Shown here: positions 56,176-64,000 of the stretch, piece after piece | How positions within the stretch are numbered: position 1 is the first letter of the stretch | Layout of the letters: the number at the start of each line of letters is the position of its first letter | NCBI RefSeq assembly: GCF_018130955.1 | Contig: NZ_JAFCJM010000013.1 | Span: forward strand, 62,001 to 126,000 | Direction: 5' to 3' | DNA: 64,000 nucleotides | Source of the DNA: Bradyrhizobium liaoningense | GTDB lineage: Bacteria > Pseudomonadota > Alphaproteobacteria > Rhizobiales > Xanthobacteraceae | Notes under the pieces: model-generated | The model's input: the letters and a program-made list of their open reading frames with translations, nothing else | What the model was told of the DNA's origin: nothing | Databases searched by the model: none | Program-made: the position numbers and the translations under genes

Positions 56176-57357
56176 TCACTTCAATTTGCATTTGCTCTCC
56201 GGACGGTCATAGCCGAGCGTATCGAGCTCCGAGACCTGGTGCAAAAAACCTTCCTGCGGCGAGACCGACACCACCATGCGGCCATCGACCAGCAGAATCG
56301 GCTGGCGCAGCTGCAGGTTCCAGTCGCGCAGCGTCAACCTTGTGCCCTTGAAGGCAGCGACCGAAAAGTCCGGTCCCCTAATGAAGTCGGTGACCTTCTT
56401 GGTGTCGCCCGAATTGGTGCGCGAGGTGGCCTCGCCGATGATGCGCACGGCGGTCCATGCCTGCATGTCCAGCGCGGTCATGCGGCGCTGATTGAGCTTG
56501 ATGAAGCGGTTCTGCATCTGCACCGCACCCCATTGGTCCTGCGCCGCGTCCCAGCTCCGCGGCACGAGGCCGGCCGAGCCCGCGACGGGGCGGGGATCCC
56601 AGGTGCGGTAGGGCAGGTAGTTGGCGAACACTTCGCTCTCGTCGGCCGCAACCAGCACGTCATAGGCGGGCGCCTGCTGGGTGAACACTGGCATCTGGCG
56701 CTGGATCAGCGTCACGCCGGAATCGGTGCGGCGGGCGCCGCCGGCATCCTCGAAGGTGCGCTCCTGCACAATCTTTGCGCCGAAGCGCGTCGCCGTGCGG
56801 CGGAGCGCGTCCGCAAACAACTTGTCCTCGTCATGCGAGCCGACGACCAGCAGCCAGCGCTTCCACTGCTTCCACACCAGATACTGACCGAGCGCGTCGG
56901 CGAGCATGGCGCGCGTCGGTGCCGTGTGGATGACATTGGCGCGGCAATCAGCCTCGCGCAGCCGCTCGTCGATGGCGCCGGCATTGAGGAGCAACGTGCC
57001 GCGGTCGCGGAGCGCATCGGCGGCCTTGAGCAGCGCGTCCGCCGGCAGGTCGGCGACGATAAAACTGTTGCGCTCGGCGAGCTCGGTGGCCGCCTTCGCG
57101 GCGTCCTCGCCGTCCTTCAGACGGCGCTCCTCGAGCTTGAAACGCTGGTTGAGGAATTTACCGGTCGTGTTGTTGTCGTCGATGGCGAGGCGGGCGCCTG
57201 CGATGCCGTCATTGTCCGCCGGCTGCTCGACCAGCGACAGCGTCTGCTTGACGCCGGCGCGGCCGAGATAGCCGATGCCGATGTCGGTCGAGTCGGCCGC
57301 GAGCGTCTGCGTCGCCGCAAGACTTAAAGCCAGCAGGCCGACCAACCATCGGATCAT
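56176..57357 (-). CDS. lutA: Periplasmic binding protein of the lut-like ABC system
   Basis: 393 residues with a signal peptide to about 21. Type I binding fold (DIGIGYLGRAGVKQTLSL). Found with this ABC-2 exporter-type system in PQQ loci, where it is called the alcohol-system binding protein or LutA. GAGGAGGAAAC sets the ATG at 57357. First gene of the five-gene minus-strand unit. Confidence 0.82.
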   Translation of the reverse strand: MIRWLVGLLALSLAATQTLAADSTDIGIGYLGRAGVKQTLSLVEQPADNDGIAGARLAIDDNNTTGKFLNQRFKLEERRLKDGEDAAKAATELAERNSFIVADLPADALLKAADALRDRGTLLLNAGAIDERLREADCRANVIHTAPTRAMLADALGQYLVWKQWKRWLLVVGSHDEDKLFADALRRTATRFGAKIVQERTFEDAGGARRTDSGVTLIQRQMPVFTQQAPAYDVLVAADESEVFANYLPYRTWDPRPVAGSAGLVPRSWDAAQDQWGAVQMQNRFIKLNQRRMTALDMQAWTAVRIIGEATSRTNSGDTKKVTDFIRGPDFSVAAFKGTRLTLRDWNLQLRQPILLVDGRMVVSVSPQEGFLHQVSELDTLGYDRPESKCKLK

Positions 57358-57484
57358 GTTTCCTCCTCGCGTCCTCCCCGCCTTGTGCTGGTGGAGGCAT
57401 TTCCTGCCTTGAAACATGACCGATTTGGCTTAGCTTGCAACCCCGCATTTCGTCATCGCGACGTTGGAGACCGGAATCACGATC

Positions 57485-57988
57485 ATGCGAGCGTTGCTGC
57501 TTGTCGCCTCATTGTTGCTCGCGAGCTCGGCCGCGTCAGCCGATCCGCCAAAGCTTGCGGTGTTCGATTTCGAGCTGATCGATACCAGCCTGCCGGGCGA
57601 ATTCTACGGTTCGAAGCCGGAACTGGTACGGCTCGATCGCATCAGCGAGCAGTTGCGCCAGGAGCTGGCGAAGTCCGGCAAGTTTACGGTGCTCGACATC
57701 GCGCCGGTCAGGGATGCCGCCCATCACAGCAATTTGCAGGCCTGCGGCGGCTGTGACCTGAAGCTCGCCGGACAATTGGGTGCCGATCTCGAGATCACCG
57801 GCGTGGTGCAGAAGGTCTCGAACCTGATCATCAACCTCAACATCTACCTGCGCGACGTGAAGACCGGAAACATGGTCACCGTCGCCAGTGCCGACATGCG
57901 CGGCAACACCGATGAATCCTGGACCCGCACCATGAGCTATCTCATCCGCAACCGCCTGCTTGCACCGAATTACGGGCGACCGGAGTAG
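57485..57988 (+). CDS. Exported DUF3280/DUF2380-like protein
   Basis: 167 residues with a signal peptide (to about 19). PPKLAVFDFELIDTSLPGEF and the GADLEITGVVQKVSNLI segment match DUF3280 proteins often encoded near methanol-oxidation genes. Divergent from the lutA-like gene. Confidence 0.78.
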   Translation: MRALLLVASLLLASSAASADPPKLAVFDFELIDTSLPGEFYGSKPELVRLDRISEQLRQELAKSGKFTVLDIAPVRDAAHHSNLQACGGCDLKLAGQLGADLEITGVVQKVSNLIINLNIYLRDVKTGNMVTVASADMRGNTDESWTRTMSYLIRNRLLAPNYGRPE

Positions 57989-57994
57989 GGGCCA

Positions 57995-58159
57995 CTTACC
58001 CTCCCCTGGAGGGTAGGGGAATCGCGCGAAGCGCGAGCGGGGTGGGGTGACGGTCTCTCCGCATCGAGCACTGCCCGAGTGGAGAGATCACCCCACCCCG
58101 TCACGCAATCTCGCTTTGCTCGATCGCGTGCCGACCCTCCCCCTCCAGGGGAGGGTAAG
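57995..58159. repeat. Long palindromic intergenic element, family 2
   Basis: 165 bp with inverted ends CTTACCCTCCCCTGGAGGG and CCCTCCAGGGGAGGGTAAG and inner GGGGTGGGGTGACGG and ATCACCCCACCCCG arms. Distinct from the 18336/48909 family in sequence but alike in layout. It lies between convergent DUF3280 and fghA genes. Confidence 0.82.
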
Positions 58160-58189
58160 CGAGAGCCGTTCTCGCGGGCCGCGATCAGA

Positions 58190-59035
58190 TCACGCCGTCA
58201 GCCTGGCCGCGTGCCAGTGCAGATGGTCGCTCATGAATGTCGAGATAAAGTAATAGCTGTGGTCGTAACCGGCCTGACGGCGCAGCGTCAGCGGGATGTT
58301 GGCCTTGGTGCAGGCCGCCTGCAGCAGCTCGGGGCGAAGCTGCTCCTTCAGGAAATTGTCGGCCTCGCCTTGATCCACCAGGAAGCCCGAGAATTTCGCG
58401 CCGTCCTCGATCAGCGCCACGGTATCATGCGCGCGCCAGGCGTCCTTGTCGGGGCCGAGATAGCCGCCGAGCGCCTTGGTGCCCCAGGGCACCTGCGACG
58501 GCGCCACAATTGGCGCAAAGGCGCTGGCGGCGCGATAGCGGTGTGGGTTGCGTAGCGCGACGGTCAGTGCGCCGTGGCCGCCCATCGAATGCCCCATCAC
58601 CGATTGCCGTTTGGCATCGACCGGGAAGTTCGCGGCGACGAGCTTTGGCAGCTCGTCGGTGACGTAGCTCCACATGCGGTAATTGCGCGCAAACGGCTCT
58701 TGCGTGGCGTCGACATAGAAGCCGGCGCCAAGGCCGAAATCATAGGCGTTGTTGGCATCGCCAGGCACGTCCGCGCCGCGCGGGCTGGTGTCGGGCGCGA
58801 CGAAAATCAAGCCGAGCTCGGCGCAGGCGCGGCGGAATTCGCCCTTTTCGGTGACGTTGGCATGGGTGCAGGTCAGGCCGGAGAGATACCAGACCACCGG
58901 CAGCTTGGCACCGTCCGCGTGCGGCGGCACATAGACCGAGAACGTCATGTCGGTCTTGGTCTCGGCGCTGGCATGGCGGTACACGCCCTGCACACCGCCA
59001 TAGGATTTGTTGGTCGAGACAGTCTGGATCGTCAT
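58190..59035 (-). CDS. fghA: S-formylglutathione hydrolase
   Basis: 281 residues of the esterase D family. The nucleophile is in GHSMGGHGALT, with catalytic Asp and His in LVDQGEADNFL and GYDHSYYF. It releases formate and glutathione from S-formylglutathione, completing the pathway begun by Gfa and FrmA at 22-24 kb. Confidence 0.95.
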   Translation of the reverse strand: MTIQTVSTNKSYGGVQGVYRHASAETKTDMTFSVYVPPHADGAKLPVVWYLSGLTCTHANVTEKGEFRRACAELGLIFVAPDTSPRGADVPGDANNAYDFGLGAGFYVDATQEPFARNYRMWSYVTDELPKLVAANFPVDAKRQSVMGHSMGGHGALTVALRNPHRYRAASAFAPIVAPSQVPWGTKALGGYLGPDKDAWRAHDTVALIEDGAKFSGFLVDQGEADNFLKEQLRPELLQAACTKANIPLTLRRQAGYDHSYYFISTFMSDHLHWHAARLTA

Positions 59036-59105
59036 GTCAGAAAACTCCGTGGCGCCTTAACCACATGATGATTGCAACGCTTGTATGACCGAATGTGTGG
59101 CGATG

Positions 59106-59726
59106 TCAGGCCACGCCGCTGTCGATCGCCAGCCGCACCAGCTCGACGGAGGTTTTTACCCCGAGCTTCTGGCGCATGATGGAGGAGGTGTTGGCCACCG
59201 TCTTGTAGGAGGACTGCACCAGCCAGGCAATCTCGGAAAGACTTTTCCCGGCACTGAGCAGTCTTAGAATTTCCATCTCCCGCGCATTCAGTTTCGACAG
59301 CGGGTTTTGCGCCAGCGCCGGTCCCGCAAAGGCGATGCTGCGCGCCATCGCGCTCGGCAGATAGGTCTCGCCATTGCCGACGGCGCGGATCGCCTCCACG
59401 AGGTCGTTGGGGTCGCCGGTCTTGGAGACGTAGCCCTTGGCGCCGCATTCGATCGCGCGCGCGGCGAAGGCGGGATCGTCGTTCATGCTGAACATGATGA
59501 TGCGCGCCTCGGGCGCGCGTTCGAGGATGCGGCGCGCGAGCTCGAAGCCGGAGACGGTGGGCAAATTGATGTCGATCACGCAGAGGTCGGGACGTTCGAC
59601 GATGAACACGCACTCGCCGTCTTCGGCGTCGGCGGCCTCCAAAATCTCGATCTCGCCCTCGTCGGCCAGCACGGCACGGCAGCCGGAGGCGACGATGGGA
59701 TGATCGTCGACGATCAGAATGCGCAT
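59106..59726 (-). CDS. NarL-family response regulator (FlhR-like)
   Basis: 206 residues: receiver domain with the phosphorylation Asp in LCVIDINLP and a C-terminal LuxR-type helix-turn-helix (LSEIAWLVQSSYKTVANTSSIMRQKL). Divergent from a histidine kinase, next to fghA; this arrangement recalls FlhR/FlhS of Paracoccus, which controls methanol and formaldehyde genes. The symbol is not assigned because the match is by context. Confidence 0.88.
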   Translation of the reverse strand: MRILIVDDHPIVASGCRAVLADEGEIEILEAADAEDGECVFIVERPDLCVIDINLPTVSGFELARRILERAPEARIIMFSMNDDPAFAARAIECGAKGYVSKTGDPNDLVEAIRAVGNGETYLPSAMARSIAFAGPALAQNPLSKLNAREMEILRLLSAGKSLSEIAWLVQSSYKTVANTSSIMRQKLGVKTSVELVRLAIDSGVA

Positions 59727-59865
59727 TGGCGTTTCCTCGGACAGCCCCGCTAGCCCTTTTTGCGTCGCATCGGGCCGGGATTGCTGTACGCTTTCGATTA
59801 GATATCGGGCGTTTCGGGTCTGTCAATGTTGGTCAGACAGGCGTCAGAGGTAACGGGCGAAACCA

Positions 59866-61218
59866 ATGTGGCAAAATCTATCCTTGCGCGGGCGCATCAA
59901 CCTGTTGCTGGCGCTGTTGCTGGCGCTGGGGCTCGCGGTGAACATCGCGCGGCAGGTCGCGGAGGCGGGGCCGCGCGTCCAGGCCGAGGACCAGAGCGTC
60001 ATCCGCCTGGCGCGCGAATTCATCGAGATGATCGTGGCCGATCTGAAGGAGGCGCCGGATCCGGACGCCAAGCTGAACCAGATCGCGCGCGACCTCACGC
60101 GGCTGCGCCATGTCTCGATCGCGCTGCGGGACGAGACCGGAAACGCGCTGACGCCGCCGCGGACCGGTGAGAGCGACGATGGGCGCGCGCCGCCGGCCTG
60201 GTTCGTCAGCCTGGTTCATCCCGAGCAGACCGCGGTCAGTGTTCCCGTGTCCATCCATGGCAAGCCCGGCTCGCTGGTGATCACCTCGCACCCGAACGAC
60301 GAGATCGCCGAGATCTGGGACGGTATCCTGACCCAGCTCGAGGTCGGCTCGGTTGTCGCGCTGGCCCTGTTCCTGGTGATGATGACGGTCGTCGGCCGCG
60401 CGCTGGCGCCGCTGCAATCGCTGTCGCAGGCGATGACCGAGCTCGAAGCCGGCCGTTACGACGCCCGCGTTGAGCCTGGCGGTGCACCCGAGCTCGCCGC
60501 CATCTGCACCAAGCTCAATCATCTCGCCGCGACCTTGGGGGAGGCGGTCGAGGAGAAGCGCCGGCTCGCCGAGCGCGCGGTGTCGCTCCAGGACATCGAG
60601 CGCAAGGAAATCGCGCGCGAGCTGCACGACGAGTTCGGGCCGTATCTGTTCTCGCTGCGCGCCCACGCCACGGCACTGGCAAAGCTGTCCGAGGCGCGCG
60701 AGCCGGGCGCGGAGGCCCTGCGCAAGCACGGCGCGGCGATCCTCGAACAGCTCAATTCGCTCCAGCAGTTCAATCGCCGCGTGCTGGAGCGCTTGCGGCC
60801 GGTGGGCCTGGCCGAGCTCGGCCTGCGCCAGGCGCTGGAATCGCTCTCTCGGCTGTGGCGGGAGTCGCATCCCGACGTCACCATCGCGACCACGATTTCG
60901 CCGGCGCTGGGGCCGACCGGCGAGACCGCTGATCTCACCATCTACCGCATCGTGCAGGAGGCGCTCACCAACGTATTCCGCCACGCCGGTGCGACATCGG
61001 TCGACGTCACGATCGAGCCCGGCGGCGCGCGCGACGGACGCGGCTGCGCGCGGGTACGCGTCCGCGACAATGGCCGCGGCATGGAGCCGGGCCAAAAACT
61101 CGGCTTCGGCCTCGTCGGCATGCGCGAGCGGATTCTAGCGCTGGGCGGCACGCTGAACGTGGCCTCGGGCGAGGGCGGCGTGACCGTGGAGGCGCTGGTT
61201 CCGACCGCCGCGGCCTGA
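59866..61218 (+). CDS. Sensor histidine kinase (FlhS-like, HisKA_3 type)
   Basis: 450 residues. Helix near 8-30, periplasmic sensor about 31-155, second helix about 160-185, HAMP, then HisKA_3 with IARELHDEFGPYLFSL and an ATPase domain (ALTNVFRHAGA, RDNGRGM, GFGLVGMRERI). Pairs with the divergent response regulator, so it is likely the sensor for methanol or formaldehyde status. Confidence 0.9.
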   Translation: MWQNLSLRGRINLLLALLLALGLAVNIARQVAEAGPRVQAEDQSVIRLAREFIEMIVADLKEAPDPDAKLNQIARDLTRLRHVSIALRDETGNALTPPRTGESDDGRAPPAWFVSLVHPEQTAVSVPVSIHGKPGSLVITSHPNDEIAEIWDGILTQLEVGSVVALALFLVMMTVVGRALAPLQSLSQAMTELEAGRYDARVEPGGAPELAAICTKLNHLAATLGEAVEEKRRLAERAVSLQDIERKEIARELHDEFGPYLFSLRAHATALAKLSEAREPGAEALRKHGAAILEQLNSLQQFNRRVLERLRPVGLAELGLRQALESLSRLWRESHPDVTIATTISPALGPTGETADLTIYRIVQEALTNVFRHAGATSVDVTIEPGGARDGRGCARVRVRDNGRGMEPGQKLGFGLVGMRERILALGGTLNVASGEGGVTVEALVPTAAA

Positions 61219-61376
61219 TCGGGAAAAATTCCCGATTTCGTCGGGAAGATGGGTGCGAATTTCCTCCGACCTTTTGGGGCTGGTGCGATCGGACCTGCCG
61301 ACTACACTTCCTTCAAGCGAAACGGCATTGTTCAGAACAAGCCGTAAGCGATTGGGATGAATGGGACGACCGGGGT

Positions 61377-63800
61377 ATGGGCGCGCGACGTCTGTTGATT
61401 GCTTCTGTGACGACGGGGCTTGTGTTGGGGCTTGATGCGGCGCTCGCCGCACAGGAGGAGGAAACCAACGTCCAGAATTTACCGCCGGTCGAGGTCTCGG
61501 CGCCGCCACCCTCGACGCGGCGCAGCGCGCCGCGAATGCCGACCCGCGTTGCCGCTCCGCGGACCCGGCTCTACGTCTACCCGACCTCGCCGGGCACCAG
61601 CAAAGGCCTCGACGTCGACAAGGTCCCGTCCAGCATCAACGCGGTCGATGCCACCCAGATCAAGCGCACCGGCTCGATGAACGTCACCGACGCGCTGCGC
61701 GACAACATCGCCGGCGTCAACATCTCCGAGGTGACCGGTAATCCGTTCACCCCGGACGTCGAATTCCGCGGCTTCGTTGCCTCGCCGGTGACGGGTACGC
61801 CGCAGGGGCTTGCGGTCTACCAGAACGGCGTCCGCATCAATGAAGCCTTTTCGGATGCGATGAACTGGGACCTGATCCCGACCGCCGCGATCCGGTCGGT
61901 CACGCTCGTGACCAACAATCCCGCCTTCGGCCTCAATGCGCTGGGCGGTGCGATCAATCTCCAGATGAAGGACGGCTTTACCTATCAGGGCGCCGAGATC
62001 GACGTCATGGGCGGCTCGTTCGGTCGCATCCAGGGCTCGGCGCAGTGGGGCAAGACCGTCGACAAGAACTACGCCGTCTATGCCGCGCTCGAAGGCCTGC
62101 ACGACAACGGCTTTCGCAATTTTTCGCAGTCCGACGTGCGCCGTTTCTACAGCGATGTCGGCTACAGGAACGAGAACGCCGAATTCCACGTCAATATCGG
62201 CGCCGCCAAGAACAATTTTGGCGCCAGCGCCACCGTCCCTGCCGAACTCCTCCAGCAATATTGGGGCGCGACCTACACCACGCCGCAGACCACCGCAAAC
62301 CGCGTCGGCTATCTCAACCTCACCGGCAAGGTCGAGGCCACGCCGACCTGGACCTTCGAAGGCACGGCGCATGTGCGCAGGTTCGAGCAGAATGTCGTCG
62401 ACGGCAATCCGACCGACGTGCAGGAATGCGCCATTGCGGGGCTGCTGTGCTTTGGCAATGACACGACGCCCGCAAATGGCGTGAACGGCGTACAGCTTGC
62501 CAATCCCTTCCCGACGGGGACGATCCTCGGCGAGATCGACCGGGGCTCGATCCGCTCGACCACCTTCGGTGTGTCGGGGCAGGCCACCAACACCGATCAG
62601 CTGCTCGGGCATGATAACCGCTTCGTGGTCGGGGCCAGCTATGACGCCAGCGTCACGCGCTACAACGCTACCGCAGAGATCGGTACGATCGGCGAAAACT
62701 ACGTCGTCACCGGCAGCGGCATCTTCCTGGGACCGACCGGCACACCAGACCCGGTCGCCGGTCCTGTCTCGCTGCGGACCGTCAATCAATATAACGGCCT
62801 GTACGCGATGGACACGTTCAACGTCACGGACGCCTTCGCGATCACCGGCGGCGGCCGCTTCAACGCCGCGCGCATCTCGCTTGAGGATCAGCTCGGCACC
62901 GCGCTCAACGGCGACCACAGTTTTAATCGCTTCAATCCTGTCATCGGCGGCACCTACAAGTTCACGCCGGAATTGACCGCCTATGCCGGCTACTCCGAGG
63001 CCAACCGCGTGCCGACACCGCTCGAGCTCGGTTGCGCCGATCCCCTCAGGCCCTGCCTCCTCGCGGCATTTCTGGTTTCGGACCCGCCCTTGAAGCAGGT
63101 GGTGTCCAAAACCGTCGAAGCGGGCCTGCGCGGCACCAAGGAGCTGAACATCGGCACGCTTGGCTGGAAGATCGGCGGCTTCCGCGCCACCAATTACGAC
63201 GACATCCTCGCCGTTCCCGTGCCGGGGCGGACCGGCTTCGGCTATTTCCAGAACGTCGGCTCGACCCGCCGCCAGGGGCTCGAGGCCGAGGTCAACATCA
63301 AGTCGCCGACGCTGACGTTCAGCGCGAGCTACGCGTTCATCGATGCGCGCTTCCTCGATGCGTTGACGCTCGGCTCCAACAGCCCGTTCGCCGACGCCGA
63401 CGGCAACATCCAGGTGTCGCCCGGCAACCAGATCCCCGCGGTGCCGCGCCACCGCGTCAAGGTCGGCGTCGAATACGCGCTGACCGATGCCTGGAAGGTC
63501 GGCGGCAACGCGCTGTTCGTCTCCAGCCAGTATTTTGTCGGCGACGAGTCCAACCAGTTCGCAAAGCTGCCGTCCTACACCGTGTTCAACGTGCATTCCT
63601 CGTATCAGGTCACCAAGAACGTCACGTTCTATGGCCGCATCGACAACATTTTTGACAATCGCTACGCCACCTACGGCCAGTTCTTCGACACCACCGCCGT
63701 GCCCAACTTCACCAATGGCGGCGCCGCCTTCAACGACCCGCGCTCGCTGAGCCCGGCAAGGCCCCGCGCGCTCTACGCCGGCATGAGGGTGACGTTCTGA
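61377..63800 (+). CDS. TonB-dependent receptor, LutH-like candidate
   Basis: 807 residues. Signal peptide; a Pro/Arg-rich linker; plug domain about 70-200 (VDATQIKRTGSMNVTDALRDN) and a 22-strand barrel ending in a terminal Phe (YAGMRVTF). No TonB box of textbook form was recognised. Placed after the FlhRS-like pair and 4 kb from the lutA-like gene, it is the best candidate in the window for lanthanide-chelate uptake across the outer membrane. Metal specificity cannot be read from sequence. Confidence 0.8.
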   Translation: MGARRLLIASVTTGLVLGLDAALAAQEEETNVQNLPPVEVSAPPPSTRRSAPRMPTRVAAPRTRLYVYPTSPGTSKGLDVDKVPSSINAVDATQIKRTGSMNVTDALRDNIAGVNISEVTGNPFTPDVEFRGFVASPVTGTPQGLAVYQNGVRINEAFSDAMNWDLIPTAAIRSVTLVTNNPAFGLNALGGAINLQMKDGFTYQGAEIDVMGGSFGRIQGSAQWGKTVDKNYAVYAALEGLHDNGFRNFSQSDVRRFYSDVGYRNENAEFHVNIGAAKNNFGASATVPAELLQQYWGATYTTPQTTANRVGYLNLTGKVEATPTWTFEGTAHVRRFEQNVVDGNPTDVQECAIAGLLCFGNDTTPANGVNGVQLANPFPTGTILGEIDRGSIRSTTFGVSGQATNTDQLLGHDNRFVVGASYDASVTRYNATAEIGTIGENYVVTGSGIFLGPTGTPDPVAGPVSLRTVNQYNGLYAMDTFNVTDAFAITGGGRFNAARISLEDQLGTALNGDHSFNRFNPVIGGTYKFTPELTAYAGYSEANRVPTPLELGCADPLRPCLLAAFLVSDPPLKQVVSKTVEAGLRGTKELNIGTLGWKIGGFRATNYDDILAVPVPGRTGFGYFQNVGSTRRQGLEAEVNIKSPTLTFSASYAFIDARFLDALTLGSNSPFADADGNIQVSPGNQIPAVPRHRVKVGVEYALTDAWKVGGNALFVSSQYFVGDESNQFAKLPSYTVFNVHSSYQVTKNVTFYGRIDNIFDNRYATYGQFFDTTAVPNFTNGGAAFNDPRSLSPARPRALYAGMRVTF

Positions 63801-63827
63801 GGAGCGAGAAGTCCCTGATGTTTTGCT

Positions 63828-64000
63828 TCAGCCAACCGGCCCGGGGATCCAATAATCACCGGCCAGTGGCCTGACCTTTACGCCGGAGATGACCCCGAGC
63901 TCCAGGCTCGGATCGAAATGGCGCATCGTCCGTTCATTGAGATCAATGATGCGGCCAGGCACGAGTGGGCCCACGTCATTGATCTTGACGATGACTTTCT
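63828..64000 (-). CDS. RlpA-like double-psi beta-barrel protein, 3' part
   Basis: 57 codons from the right edge to a TGA at 63828. The segment VIVKINDVGPLVPGRIIDLN is the conserved core of RlpA/septal lytic transglycosylase-like proteins. The gene begins beyond the window and converges on the TonB receptor gene. Confidence 0.72.
   Translation of the reverse strand, partial: KVIVKINDVGPLVPGRIIDLNERTMRHFDPSLELGVISGVKVRPLAGDYWIPGPVG

Noticed and set aside
61479..63596. 705-codon open frame on the minus strand
   Set aside because: Exact shadow of the TonB receptor.

Overview
The window looks like chromosomal DNA of a Bradyrhizobium-like alphaproteobacterium (Nitrobacteraceae). The evidence is a high GC content, tightly packed genes with many ATGA-type overlaps, FixK/FNR-type palindromes, a Rhizobiales dispersed inverted repeat at 8534-8582, and long palindromic intergenic elements at 18336, 48909 and 57995. 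No rRNA, tRNA, CRISPR, transposase or integrase was seen. The assignment rests on protein style and context, not on a database search.

Region 1 (1-8.5 kb) is a low-oxygen respiration block. It holds the 3' end of a cytochrome-d1-type propeller gene, a CbiX/SirB chelatase, ubiX and ubiD (minus strand), then ubiT-ubiU-ubiV (O2-independent ubiquinone synthesis), a polytopic His-containing membrane protein, a tandem DUF2249 protein and a MIP18-family protein. Degenerate FNR/FixK-like boxes lie in front of two of these units. Region 2 (8.6-15.4 kb) has two cyclic-di-GMP genes (one apparently frameshifted), 3-hydroxybutyryl-CoA dehydrogenase with a clear terminator, then ccoG behind a FixK2-type box and a truncated hemoglobin.

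Region 3 (15.7-27.6 kb) starts the methylotrophy part. A Rieske protein precedes a PQQ dehydrogenase that lacks the usual vicinal disulfide. A Tat-exported molybdenum hydroxylase pair follows. Then comes the minus-strand unit xoxF-xoxG-frmA-gfa (lanthanide-type methanol dehydrogenase, its cytochrome, and glutathione-linked formaldehyde oxidation) with a divergent AraC-type regulator. Region 4 (27.7-34.3 kb) is miscellaneous: small membrane proteins, an ABC-type binding protein, a LysE exporter whose 5' end abuts a decapitated HAD phosphatase, a quinone oxidoreductase and an L,D-transpeptidase.

Region 5 (34.6-39.3 kb) holds an unusual 1053-residue receptor cyclase, with a THI5/NMT1-type periplasmic binding domain fused to a second sensor region, HAMP and a class III adenylate cyclase. 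It is divergent from a nucleobase permease, with a perfect FNR/FixK palindrome between them.

Region 6 (39.3-63.8 kb) is a lanthanide/PQQ island. It has a second lanthanide-type quinoprotein operon (dehydrogenase, cytochrome c, MoxJ-like binding protein), lanmodulin (lanM), a lone pqqA, several exported proteins of unknown role, a NitT/TauT-type ABC transporter, a quinoprotein-associated relay set (fused SoxYZ-like carrier, zinc metallohydrolase, xoxJ, CX3CW protein), a lut-like ABC transport cluster with a beta-propeller protein, S-formylglutathione hydrolase, a FlhRS-like two-component system and a TonB-dependent receptor. Together these suggest uptake of a lanthanide (TonB receptor, then ABC transporter), periplasmic handling (LanM), and use in PQQ methanol/alcohol dehydrogenases. 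Electrons leave through dedicated cytochromes, and formaldehyde is handled by Gfa, FrmA and FghA. The window ends inside an RlpA-like gene on the minus strand.
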